DNA of 64,000 bases, taken from Labrenzia sp. OB1 (GTDB lineage: Bacteria; Pseudomonadota; Alphaproteobacteria; Rhizobiales; Stappiaceae). The notes beneath the pieces were generated by a model. That model searched no databases. It was not told the origin of the DNA and saw nothing but the letters and a program-made list of their open reading frames with translations. Shown piece after piece: positions 55,206 to 63,665 of the stretch. The position numbers and the translations under genes were made by a program. Location of the stretch: NCBI RefSeq assembly GCF_001624695.1, contig NZ_JSEP01000025.1, positions 1-64,000 on the forward strand, written 5' to 3'. The first letter of the stretch is position 1; each line of letters opens with the position of its first letter.

Positions 55206-57021
55206 GTTGTTCTCCCAGTTGCAGGATCGCTTTTTCAAATCCGTCACCTTCGGACAGATGACCTTGCCAGATTTCCAGCACCTTGCGGCCCGGACCGTCG
55301 ATATAGGCACCCGGGTCTCCGAGATCGCCCTTGCCGAATTCGATGCCCTCGCCGTCGATGCCGACAGCGTCGGCTATATGCAGGTGACGGGCAAGCGGCA
55401 CGAGCTTTTCGTACCAGCCATGCCAGTCCTGCTTGGCGTAATTCGCGGAGAGGATAAGATGCGACAGATCCAGACACAGTTCCATGCCGATGTCATTGAG
55501 GATCTCGATGTCGTCCGCCCCGCAGAACATGTCCAGTATATCCGCCCCGCCGAAGTACCAGGCGATGCGCGGCAGCCACTGGGGATAAACAGGTATGCCC
55601 CGTTTCCGGCCGGTCCGGTCCAGATAATCCTGCAGGCGGCCGTAGGTTGCCCGCTTGCCCTCCTCAAGCAGTCTGGAGAAACTACCGACGACAGGAACCG
55701 CCGCACCGGTCCTCGACTCCAGTTCCAGCGCCAGATCCACGCAGGTGCCGATCACGCGGTCACTGCCCGCAACCGTCGCCTCATCGCTCGAGAGCGGATC
55801 GATCAGCGTCTTGCTGTCGATATAGTCGGGAATGTGAATGGAATAGTGACGCGACAGGTCAAGCCGCGCGAGCCCCTCCTCCATCGAACCGCCAAAGGTG
55901 GCGACCTCTTCATACGACAGGTGCAGTTCGTAGTTCTTGATTGGAAAACGGGTCTGCAGCGCCTTGGCGTCATGCAGGCGGACCGGGATGGAGAGCTGTT
56001 TTTCATCGCAGAACGCGATCAGCTTCTTGTTCAGCGGCGGTTTGGGGCCGCTGAAATGGAGATCTGAAATGGCGGAACCTTCGGTTACCCGCCGTTTGAC
56101 CGCCTTCAAGCCGCGTTGTTTCACATCCGCCCAGGTGAGGCCTTTCCTCGGTGCCTTGATGACGGTGTTTCGCGCATCGAGCGTTTCGCCCGGAGCGATG
56201 TCCCGGCTGGCATAGAGCGACGAGCCGAGGTTCTGCATGTTGATGCGCTCACCCTGATTGACCTCGCGCCGTCCGGTGCCCTGAACCGTCTCATAGGCAT
56301 TTAGAAGTCTGCACATGCGGCGAAATTCTTCAGGATCGGAACTCGAGCTGTCGTCGATACCCTTGCCGAACTTGTCCATCGTCAGATGGCGTTCGAAAAC
56401 GGTCGCGCCGTTGGCCGCTGCAACAAGACAGACCTCCCAGTCCTGATCGTGACTGGAATAGCCAACGGGCAATGCGGTGCGTTCCTTCAGAGTCCGGAGA
56501 AACCCCATCTGCTGATTTCCGAGCAGAACCGGATAATTGGAGATGCAGTGAAGAAAGATGACATCCGGGATGTCGCGGGTACGGTCAATCGCATTGAAGA
56601 TATCTTCTTCCGAGTGGCCGCCGGTGCTCAGGATCAAGGGTTTCCCGAAGCCTGCCATGGCCGAAATCAGGTCTTCGTTGAGAAGTTCCGCCGAAGGGAC
56701 CTTGAAGAAATCGAAGCGGGAAATGTCATCGCCGAAATCCGCGGCGTCCCCGGATTTGAAAAAGCTGATCCCCGCGGCCATTCCCTGCTGCTTTATCAGG
56801 TCCACCAACTGCAGAACGCGCTCGGGCGGGATGTAATTGTCGTCGATCTCCCGGGAAAGGATCTCGTCGCCAATCTCATTCGTCGCCTGATAGAAGCCGT
56901 GCTTTGCCCGATACTGGAACTTGGCGCCCCAGGCGCCGGCTTCCGCCGCGATGTTTATGAGCTGCCCGGCAACTTCGGTAGACCCGCGGTGGTTGATGCC
57001 AAGTTCAGCAATGATTTTCAT
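55198..57021 (-). CDS. Nonulosonate synthase fused to a TIM-barrel isomerase-like domain
   Basis: The 607-residue protein joins three parts. Residues 1-245 are a NeuB-type synthase: GINHRGSTEVAGQLI, FLHCISNYPV, GYSSHDQDW and ERHLTMDK, with H191 and H212 spaced 21 residues apart like the metal His of NeuB. Residues 265-323 are an SAF/antifreeze-like lid (LYASRDIAPGETL). Residues 333-607 are a xylose-isomerase-like (AP endonuclease 2) barrel, ending in HLHIADAVGIDGEGIEFG-type sequence. Ordinary NeuB ends after the lid. The second barrel may prepare or modify the acceptor sugar (inference). First gene of the operon, overlapping gmd. Confidence 0.85.
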   Translation of the reverse strand: MKIIAELGINHRGSTEVAGQLINIAAEAGAWGAKFQYRAKHGFYQATNEIGDEILSREIDDNYIPPERVLQLVDLIKQQGMAAGISFFKSGDAADFGDDISRFDFFKVPSAELLNEDLISAMAGFGKPLILSTGGHSEEDIFNAIDRTRDIPDVIFLHCISNYPVLLGNQQMGFLRTLKERTALPVGYSSHDQDWEVCLVAAANGATVFERHLTMDKFGKGIDDSSSSDPEEFRRMCRLLNAYETVQGTGRREVNQGERINMQNLGSSLYASRDIAPGETLDARNTVIKAPRKGLTWADVKQRGLKAVKRRVTEGSAISDLHFSGPKPPLNKKLIAFCDEKQLSIPVRLHDAKALQTRFPIKNYELHLSYEEVATFGGSMEEGLARLDLSRHYSIHIPDYIDSKTLIDPLSSDEATVAGSDRVIGTCVDLALELESRTGAAVPVVGSFSRLLEEGKRATYGRLQDYLDRTGRKRGIPVYPQWLPRIAWYFGGADILDMFCGADDIEILNDIGMELCLDLSHLILSANYAKQDWHGWYEKLVPLARHLHIADAVGIDGEGIEFGKGDLGDPGAYIDGPGRKVLEIWQGHLSEGDGFEKAILQLGEQHG

Positions 57022-57235
57022 CTCAAGCAACCCAAACCAAAACACGCACCACAGAGTTGGGACCCATGTTTTTCAAAGCAATTTGACCGGAGAGTATTGC
57101 AAGGCCCAAGCAGTTGATATTGATCCGGACGCCCCTCAGCGCACCTTCCACAGATAAGCGCGCAATTTTGCACGCATTTTTCCCAAACACGTCGGCAGGC
57201 CGGTTTGCGGGACGTTTTCGAAGAGCGGAAAAACG

Positions 57236-57260
57236 AAAAAGGCCGGACTGATCCGGCCTT
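57236..57260 (-). terminator. Rho-independent terminator of the ferredoxin reductase gene
   Basis: On the minus strand a 9-bp perfect stem AAGGCCGGA/TCCGGCCTT with a four-base loop is followed by TTTTTCG. It lies 27 bases past the stop. Confidence 0.92.
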
Positions 57261-57287
57261 CAGGTGATTCTTCAATGCAAGCTGCGA

Positions 57288-58100
57288 CTAGCCGACAAAC
57301 GCCCGTTCGACGACGAATTCAGCAGGCTTGTTGTTGGCGCCTTCGCTCAGGCCGGCTTCTTCCAGAAGCGCCTTCGTGTCGCGGAGCATGTCCATGGAAC
57401 CGCAAATCATGCCGCGATCGATGGCCGGATCCAGGGGCGGAACGCCAAGATCCTCGAACAGCTTCCCGGACTTGATCAGGTCGGTGATCCGCCCCTTGCG
57501 CGGAAACTCCTCGCGCGTCACGGACGTGTAATGCACCAGCTTGTCCTTTGCGAACCCGCCGATCAGCGGATCGTTGATGGTTTCCTGGACAAGGTCCTCA
57601 CCGTATTTCAACTCGGCGACTTCCCGGCAAGTATGCGTCAGGATGACCTGATCGAACTTTTCATAGGTGTCCGGATCGCGGATCAGACTGGCAAAGGGGG
57701 CAATGCCGGTTCCGGTGGAGAACATATAGACCCGCTTGCCTGGAACCAGCGCGTCGTTGACGAGCGTGCCGGTCGACTTCTTCTTCATCAGAACAGCGTC
57801 GCCGGGCTGGATTTTCTGCAGATGCGACGTCAGCGGTCCGTCCGGAACCTTGATCGAGAAGAACTCCAACTCCTCATCCCATGCCGGGCTCGCGATGGAA
57901 TAGGCCCGGTAGAGCGGTTTGCCGTCGATCATCAGGCCGATCATGACAAATTCGCCGGACCGGAACCGGAAGCTTGCCGGGCGGGTCATGCGGAAGCGGA
58001 ACAGATGGTCCGTGTAATGCTGGACGGTCTTCACTTCTTCCACGAACACACCGGCCGGTGCGGCGGCTTCCAGATCTGCGGGTTTGGCAAGTACATTCAT
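57288..58100 (-). CDS. fpr: Ferredoxin-NADP reductase
   Basis: The 270-residue flavoprotein exchanges electrons between NADPH and ferredoxin or flavodoxin. The FAD motif RAYS (65-68), the VPDGPLTSHL segment and the NADP loop GTGIAPFASLI match bacterial Fpr. It ends in a conserved FVVERAFVG aromatic-short tail of the plastid-unlike class. ATG 58100 begins MNVLAKPADLE; the frame continues upstream 35 codons without support. Confidence 0.93.
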   Translation of the reverse strand: MNVLAKPADLEAAAPAGVFVEEVKTVQHYTDHLFRFRMTRPASFRFRSGEFVMIGLMIDGKPLYRAYSIASPAWDEELEFFSIKVPDGPLTSHLQKIQPGDAVLMKKKSTGTLVNDALVPGKRVYMFSTGTGIAPFASLIRDPDTYEKFDQVILTHTCREVAELKYGEDLVQETINDPLIGGFAKDKLVHYTSVTREEFPRKGRITDLIKSGKLFEDLGVPPLDPAIDRGMICGSMDMLRDTKALLEEAGLSEGANNKPAEFVVERAFVG

Positions 58101-58319
58101 TTCAATCGGCTTCCGTGAGTCATCGCATAATGGGTATTGTGTCTCATGTAGCACCACTCGTGCGTTGACTTGAAGCAACTCTGGACCACTAAAGCGACTT
58201 GACACAAAAAAATCTTTCTAATTTTGGTCAGGTTTTGGGGCGCAGCCAACACGCCCTGTCGTTTCCGGCCACCCGGTCACGGGCAACCGGTTTCGATCAC
58301 GGCAAAGGCAACAGCTCCG

Positions 58320-58790
58320 TCAGGCCTCGACTTCCCGTTCGCCGAGGTCAACAACATTGGTGACGGTCTCCCGAAAATAGTCGAGCCTGCCGTCCTTTTC
58401 GTGGCTGAGAATTAAGGTGACGCTCTCACAGTCGCATTGGCGCACCTCATAGAAGAACACCTGGTGAAACCGGGTCAGGAACCAGCCCTCTCCAAGCGCC
58501 ACCGACGACAGGCCGGCAATGCGCGTGCCCTTCGTGAAGACCCCCTGCGCCAGCCGCTGAAGGACCGACGTCATCTCGGCTAGATTTCTGGCGGATTGCC
58601 ACGATACATCCAGCTCGTCTCGATAGTGATCGATCCGGAAATCCAGATCCTCGGCCATAAGGGCGAGCAGCTCGGGGCTGCCTTTCTCGAACAGGTTCAG
58701 GATCTGATGGATCGCAATCGGCTCGGTGCGCGGCAACGGAAAGGTCCGGTCCTGCTCAAGGCGCTGGTCCGGGGTCGTAACGGCAGTCAT
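58320..58790 (-). CDS. NTF2-like (SnoaL-type) protein
   Basis: The 156-residue protein has a helical start followed by a curved sheet pattern (LNLFEKGSPELLALMAEDLDFRIDHYRDELD) typical of NTF2-like folds. It ends with strand pairs LILSHEKDGRLDYFRETVTNVV. No catalytic motif can be assigned. AGGAG sits seven bases before ATG 58790. It is divergent from a LysR regulator 110 bases away, a common regulator-target arrangement. Confidence 0.7.
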   Translation of the reverse strand: MTAVTTPDQRLEQDRTFPLPRTEPIAIHQILNLFEKGSPELLALMAEDLDFRIDHYRDELDVSWQSARNLAEMTSVLQRLAQGVFTKGTRIAGLSSVALGEGWFLTRFHQVFFYEVRQCDCESVTLILSHEKDGRLDYFRETVTNVVDLGEREVEA

Positions 58791-58900
58791 GTCGGATCTC
58801 CTGTAGTCGCCGTTAGAGGCGGGGTCGATGCCGCAATTGTCCCCGGAGGCCAAATCAAAGTATATTCCTATGCGACCTATATCTTGAATTGGTTTTTCCT

Positions 58901-59746
58901 ATGATTGAAGTAACCCCGCTCCGCTACTTTGTCAGCGCCTTTGAACTCGGCACCATCAGCGCTGCCGCCGCCGCGCATGGCATCGCGCAGCCATCCCTGT
59001 CCCAGGCCCTGCACAAGCTGGAGGAGAATATTGCCGCGCCGCTGTTTGTCCGCACGCGCAAAGGTCTGCGCCCGACCACGCAGGGCAGCCGGCTCTACCA
59101 GCACGCCCTGTCGATCCTTGGCGCGGTCCAGAACGCGGAAGACAGTTTTCGACCGCTGGCACAGCGGCATGCCAGCTTCTACACGTCGCCCGACATTCTC
59201 CTAAAACCGTTCCGCGGCGCCTTTCAGGGACTAAAGCGTGCCTGTCCAGAACTGGAGCTGCGTTTTGAAACCAATGCCGCGGACGCCGAACTGGCACTGG
59301 TCGACCAGGCCTGCGCCCCGAAAAGCCACCGGTTCCACGAACTGATCCGGGAACCCTATGTGCTGGCGCTCAACAAGGGCCATCCGCTTGCGGCCATGCG
59401 GGTACTGGACCTCGGCGAGCTTCACGCCGTGCCTTTGATAGCGCGCAGATACTGCCCCCGCTATGACGCCTTGCTTGCGGAACTTGCGCGGGAAGAGCTG
59501 ACCCTGACGTCCTCCGCCGAAGCGGTTCACGACCAGCAGGTTCTGGAACTGGTCCGGCTGGGCTTTGGCGGCGCCCTCTTGCCGGCTGGTCACGTGGCCC
59601 GGCACGAGGCGATCGCCGCCATCGCCATCGCCATCGACCACCCTTTCCTATCGGAACGTAGAGTGGGTCTTGCTGTCAAAAAGACGGCCGCCGCCAACGA
59701 AGTGTTTCGTATTTGGATGACGGGTTTTAACGCGCCTTCACCATAA
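58901..59746 (+). CDS. LysR-family transcriptional regulator
   Basis: The 281-residue protein begins MIEVTPLRYFVSAFELGTISAAAAAHGIAQPSLSQALHKLEENI, the LysR helix-turn-helix, and ends in an effector domain (about 90-281) with QVLELVRLGFGGALLPAGH. ATG 58901 is preferred over a TTG four codons earlier. It is divergent from the NTF2-like gene and probably controls it. Inducer unknown. Confidence 0.9.
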   Translation: MIEVTPLRYFVSAFELGTISAAAAAHGIAQPSLSQALHKLEENIAAPLFVRTRKGLRPTTQGSRLYQHALSILGAVQNAEDSFRPLAQRHASFYTSPDILLKPFRGAFQGLKRACPELELRFETNAADAELALVDQACAPKSHRFHELIREPYVLALNKGHPLAAMRVLDLGELHAVPLIARRYCPRYDALLAELAREELTLTSSAEAVHDQQVLELVRLGFGGALLPAGHVARHEAIAAIAIAIDHPFLSERRVGLAVKKTAAANEVFRIWMTGFNAPSP

Positions 59747-59808
59747 ATGTGACACCTCAAACAAAGATTGATCTTAAATTGCCTTTTTTATTTGACACAT
59801 CAATAAAA

Positions 59809-59829
59809 ACTGCAAAACTTACTGCAAAA
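59809..59829 (+). repeat. Direct repeat ACTGCAAAA x2 upstream of the GlxA-type regulator
   Basis: Two exact nine-base copies start 12 bp apart, followed by AT-rich DNA and the gene start 43 bases later. TTGACA lies about 20 bases upstream. Possible activator half-sites. Confidence 0.45.
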
Positions 59830-59871
59830 TAAAGACAATCTTCAATAATACCTTCCAATGAGGCCAAGTAA

Positions 59872-60909
59872 ATGTCCGGACGCACACACGAAGAAACAGG
59901 CCAGACAATAGCATTCGTGTTGTTGGACCGGTTTTCCATGAACGCATTCGCCAGCGTCATTGAGCCCTTGCGAATAGCAAACAGGCTACTTGGGAGAGAC
60001 TACTATGCATGGACAACTTATTCCCTTGACGGGAATTCAGTCCTGGCAAGTAACTCTTGCGAAGTTACCGTAAATAAATCTATTCGTGAACTTCACGACG
60101 CCGATATCACGCTTCTTTGTACTGGTATTGACGTAGAGCGGCTTCCCCTGGACCCCGACCTCGGCAGCAAGCTGCGCCGACTCAACGCGATGGGCCGGAC
60201 CTTCGGCGCGATCTGCACCGGAGCTTACCTGCTTGCCCGCTACAATCTTCTCGACGGCAGGCGCTGCACCATTCACTGGGAAAACCTGCGCTCGCTGCGG
60301 GAGGAATTTCCGGACGTGGAGGTCACTTCCGACATTTTCGCGATCGACCGCAACTGTATCACCTGCGCCGGCGGCATGGCGTCCCTCGACATGATGCTGC
60401 GGCTGATCGCCATTCAGCATGGCGCTTATCTCGCCCATGAAGTGGCCGAGGTCGCGCTTTACCAGAACATGCGGTCGGGCGAATCCGCCCAGCGGCACGA
60501 TATCGAGGCGCGCACAGGCATCTCCAACGCCAAGATCCTCGATGCCATTCGCATCATGGACCTGCATATCGAAGACCCGCTGAGCTGCCAGCAGCTTGCC
60601 ATGACGGTCAATCTGTCGCCGCGCCAGCTGGAACGCCTTTTCCGCCGTCATTTCAACTGCACGCCGGGTCAGTATTACCTGCGCCTGCGTCTGGAAACGG
60701 CCCGCGACCTTCTGCGCCGGACCAGCCGTCCGGTTCTGGACGTCGCCCTGGCCTGCGGCTTCGCCTCGACCTCGCATTTCACCAAATGCTACCGGGAGCG
60801 CTTCCTGTGCACGCCAACCGAGGAACGCCAGTCCTATCAATGGGCCAACACAAAGCAGACCTCCGGCGTCGGCACGGCAACACCGCCAATGCGCCTCGTC
60901 GCCAAGTAA
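59872..60909 (+). CDS. GlxA-type AraC regulator with DJ-1/PfpI domain
   Basis: The 345-residue protein has an N-terminal DJ-1-like domain (about 10-185), with FGAICTGAYLLA placing Cys115 at the nucleophile elbow. A C-terminal AraC pair of helix-turn-helices follows (about 215-325), including LAMTVNLSPRQLERLFRRHF and PVLDVALACGFASTSHFTKCYR. Relatives control choline, carnitine or glycine-betaine catabolism, but no such genes are next to it. GAGG lies nine bases before the ATG. Confidence 0.9.
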   Translation: MSGRTHEETGQTIAFVLLDRFSMNAFASVIEPLRIANRLLGRDYYAWTTYSLDGNSVLASNSCEVTVNKSIRELHDADITLLCTGIDVERLPLDPDLGSKLRRLNAMGRTFGAICTGAYLLARYNLLDGRRCTIHWENLRSLREEFPDVEVTSDIFAIDRNCITCAGGMASLDMMLRLIAIQHGAYLAHEVAEVALYQNMRSGESAQRHDIEARTGISNAKILDAIRIMDLHIEDPLSCQQLAMTVNLSPRQLERLFRRHFNCTPGQYYLRLRLETARDLLRRTSRPVLDVALACGFASTSHFTKCYRERFLCTPTEERQSYQWANTKQTSGVGTATPPMRLVAK

Positions 60910-60950
60910 CCGGCGCTCAACACTGTCCTGACTGGATGGTCTCGCGATAG

Positions 60951-61018
60951 GTCATCGCCGCCCCGGCCCTGAGCCGGGGCCTCGTTGTCGATTGCGGGTC
61001 CCGGCTGAGGGCCGTGAC
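60951..61018. repeat. Palindromic intergenic element
   Basis: GTCA and TGAC bound 68 bases that contain the exact stem GCCCCGGC/GCCGGGGC (60960-60980) and a second GC-rich half-dyad. The layout resembles the short palindromic intergenic repeats of Hyphomicrobiales. A single copy is visible here. It may also stop transcription from both convergent genes. Confidence 0.45.
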
Positions 61019-61057
61019 AGCCCGACGTTCGGGGGTCTTCATTTATGAGTTTACGCC

Positions 61058-61828
61058 CTAATGAATCAGCCGCCAGAGCCCCAGGGGTATGAGGTAAAGG
61101 CCAAGCAGCAGGATCGAGGCGAGGATCAGCCTGCGGAAGGCGGTCTCGGAGATTCGCCGGCGGATTTTCTGGCCAGTGAGGACGCCGGCAAGCGAGGGAA
61201 CCACCAGCGCCAGCGACGCCAGGGCTTCGCGCCCGCCCATCAATCCGAACCCGCCCAGAGATGCCCCCAGCGCAATGGTCGACAGCAGGAACAGCAGTCC
61301 CATGGCCTGGATAAGCTCGTCCCGTTTCAAACCAAGCGCCTGGAGATACATGACGCCGGGCACCGAGTAGGACCCGGTCAATCCGGAGAGGATGCCGTTG
61401 ATCAGCCCCAGTCCCACGCCAAGCGGGACTTCCAGCCTGGCGGGAATGCTCACGACAATGCCGATGAGCATGGGAACCGCATAGGCGACCATCAGCACAC
61501 CAAGCAGCAGATCGGCCGCACCGTCCGGTATCTGCGTCAGGATGAAGGTGCCGGCGGACAGCATGGCAACGGCCGCCAGCAGGAACGGCCACAGGCGGCG
61601 CAGCAGCGGTTTGAGATATCCGCCGGACAGTGCTTGCCAGACATTGACGAGGAACGCCGGCCAGAGGATCAGCACCATGGCCTTTTCGACACCGACGAAC
61701 ACCGTCATCAGACCGAGACCGATCGTCGGCAAGCCGAAACCGACCAGCCCCTTGACGAATCCCGCCCAGATGAAGACCAGCACCGCGACGAGGATCAGCT
61801 CAGGTGAGACCGCCGTCAGCCCCGTCAC
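61058..61828 (-). CDS. TauE/SafE-family sulfite exporter-like permease
   Basis: The 256-residue inner-membrane protein has about eight hydrophobic helices. It has the family's repeated glycine-rich helix starts: FVKGLVGFGLPTIGLGLM near residue 23 and NGILSGLTGSYSVPGVMY near 145. Members export sulfite, sulfoacetate or organic anions; substrate here is unknown. No sulfur gene is adjacent. Confidence 0.88.
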   Translation of the reverse strand: MTGLTAVSPELILVAVLVFIWAGFVKGLVGFGLPTIGLGLMTVFVGVEKAMVLILWPAFLVNVWQALSGGYLKPLLRRLWPFLLAAVAMLSAGTFILTQIPDGAADLLLGVLMVAYAVPMLIGIVVSIPARLEVPLGVGLGLINGILSGLTGSYSVPGVMYLQALGLKRDELIQAMGLLFLLSTIALGASLGGFGLMGGREALASLALVVPSLAGVLTGQKIRRRISETAFRRLILASILLLGLYLIPLGLWRLIH

Positions 61829-62030
61829 GCCTTGGTTCTCCGTCTCATCCGAGCCTCTTCATTGCATTGGGTACTTCATTTTCCAAATCGCCGGATCCGA
61901 AATTCAAGGGTGTCGAACCCGTCCTGAATAGAACCAACCCGGGGATTGTCAAAGTCCCGGCCGCGAAAGTTGCTCTGGAAGAAGGCCAGGCGGCGTTCCA
62001 CCTCCGAAGTGAAAGTGCTAACCTCCTGAC

Positions 62031-63239
62031 ATGACGTCCATCAAGCCTCCCAGACTGCCGAACGCATCCGCGCGGCGCCTCTTCCTCGACAAACATGGCC
62101 TTGGCAGCGCTCCGAAAGGAAATGGCAAGGGCGAAGACCTGGCGGCGGTCATCGACGAGCTCGGATTCGTGCAGGTCGACAGTATCAACACGGTCGCCCG
62201 TGCCCACCACATGATCCTTGCGGCTCGCAGACCCGCCTACAAGGAAAAGAACCTGAAACGGCTGCTGGAACGGGACCGGCATCTGTTCGAGCACTGGACC
62301 CACGACGCAGCCGTGATTCCGGCGGCTTTCTTTCCACACTGGCGCCTTCGGTTTTCGCGCGACAAGGAGAGGCTCATCGGGCGTTGGCGAAACTGGCGGC
62401 GCGACGGTTTTGAGGAAAAATTCGACGCGATCCTCAAACAGGTCAGCGCGCATGGCCCGGTTACCTCCGCGACGGTCGGCGAAGACGAAAAGCGCAGCAG
62501 CGGCGGTTGGTGGGATTGGCACCCGTCAAAGACCGCGCTGGAATTCCTCTGGCGTACGGGTGAGTTGTCCGTCTGCGGACGGGATGGGTTCAAGAAAATC
62601 TATGACCTGACCGAACGCGTCATTCCGGCGGAGCATCGGGCCACGCGTATCGACACCGGGGAGACGATCGACTGGGCGGCCCGCTCCGCGCTCGACCGGC
62701 TCGGGTTCGCCACCTCCGGGGAAATCGCTGCCTTCTGGGACCTGATAACACCACAGGAAGCGAAACTCTGGTGCCAGCGCGCTCTTGAGAAAGGCTCCAT
62801 CGTGGAGATCGAAATCGAGTGCGTGGACGGTCCGCCGCGCAAGGCGTTCGCCTATCCCGAAACGCTGGAGACGCTGGACGCCCTGCCCGAGCCTCCGGCT
62901 CGCGTCCGCATCCTGTCCCCCTTCGACCCGGCGCTGCGCGACCGCAAACGCGCCGAGCGGCTCTTCGGATTTTCCTACCGCATAGAGATCTTCGTGCCCG
63001 AACCCAAACGTAAATACGGCTATTATGTCTTTCCGGTCCTGGAGCGCGACAGGATGATCGGCCGCATCGACATGAAGGTCTTCAGGGCCGAGGGGCGGCT
63101 GAACATCCGTGCGTTCTGGCCGGAAGACGGCATCCGCATGACCAAGGGCCGCCTTGCGCGACTGGAAGCCGAACTGGCAAGAACCGCCAGGTTCTCCGGC
63201 TGTAGGGATATCAGCTTCGAGAGTGCCTGGCTGCGCTGA
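62031..63239 (+). CDS. YcaQ/AlkX-type DNA glycosylase
   Basis: The 402-residue protein is a winged-helix DNA glycosylase of the HTH_42 family (AlkZ/AlkX). The catalytic motif is QVD (Gln48-Val49-Asp50 in FVQVDSINTVARAHH), the QxD form of AlkX/YcaQ rather than the QxQ of AlkZ. Further landmarks are FEHWTHDAAVIP, ILSPFDPALRDRKRAERLFGF and YYVFPVLERDRMIGRIDMK. It should unhook interstrand crosslinks or excise N7-alkylated purines. It is a free-standing gene. Confidence 0.88.
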   Translation: MTSIKPPRLPNASARRLFLDKHGLGSAPKGNGKGEDLAAVIDELGFVQVDSINTVARAHHMILAARRPAYKEKNLKRLLERDRHLFEHWTHDAAVIPAAFFPHWRLRFSRDKERLIGRWRNWRRDGFEEKFDAILKQVSAHGPVTSATVGEDEKRSSGGWWDWHPSKTALEFLWRTGELSVCGRDGFKKIYDLTERVIPAEHRATRIDTGETIDWAARSALDRLGFATSGEIAAFWDLITPQEAKLWCQRALEKGSIVEIEIECVDGPPRKAFAYPETLETLDALPEPPARVRILSPFDPALRDRKRAERLFGFSYRIEIFVPEPKRKYGYYVFPVLERDRMIGRIDMKVFRAEGRLNIRAFWPEDGIRMTKGRLARLEAELARTARFSGCRDISFESAWLR

Positions 63240-63323
63240 AATGGCGCGGCCGTTCTACTGGCTCGCGGTAACCGGAGGGGTTAGTTTCAAAGTATCGAAA
63301 CTATTTACTTATCGGAGACTGTC

Positions 63324-63527
63324 ATGACAGTGGAACGGGGAATTCTCTTGGTCGTCGGCGTGCTGGTACTCGCCTCGGTGCTGCTCGCCGTTTACGTCAA
63401 CATCAACTGGCTCTGGCTGACAGGCATTCTCGGCTTGCATCTGATACAGGCGTCCTTCACCGGTCTCTGCCCGGTGGTAATGACCCTGAAGAAGCTCGGT
63501 CTTCCGCAGAAGGCAGGGTTTGCCTGA
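63324..63527 (+). CDS. DUF2892 membrane protein
   Basis: The 67-residue protein has two helices (about 6-26 and 29-47) with a short Cys-containing end, FTGLCPVV, typical of DUF2892/YgaP-type proteins that often accompany rhodanese or sulfur genes. None is visible here. GGAG lies six bases before the ATG. Confidence 0.87.
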   Translation: MTVERGILLVVGVLVLASVLLAVYVNINWLWLTGILGLHLIQASFTGLCPVVMTLKKLGLPQKAGFA

Positions 63528-63665
63528 CATAACGCCGGTAGCGAAGTTTCCGGCCTCAATTGAGAGAAAACGCTCCAGTCGCATAAGGTGACGGAGTGGG
63601 TTGGCATTGCACGCCTCGGCGTCCCTGCGAAGGTAGGGATTTGGCTAGCGCTCCGACGCCGTCCA

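Noticed and set aside
52540-57021. Complete legionaminate or pseudaminate pathway
   Set aside because: Only synthase, activating enzyme and a GDP-sugar dehydratase are present; aminotransferase, acetyltransferase and hydrolase genes are missing from the window, so no named product is claimed.
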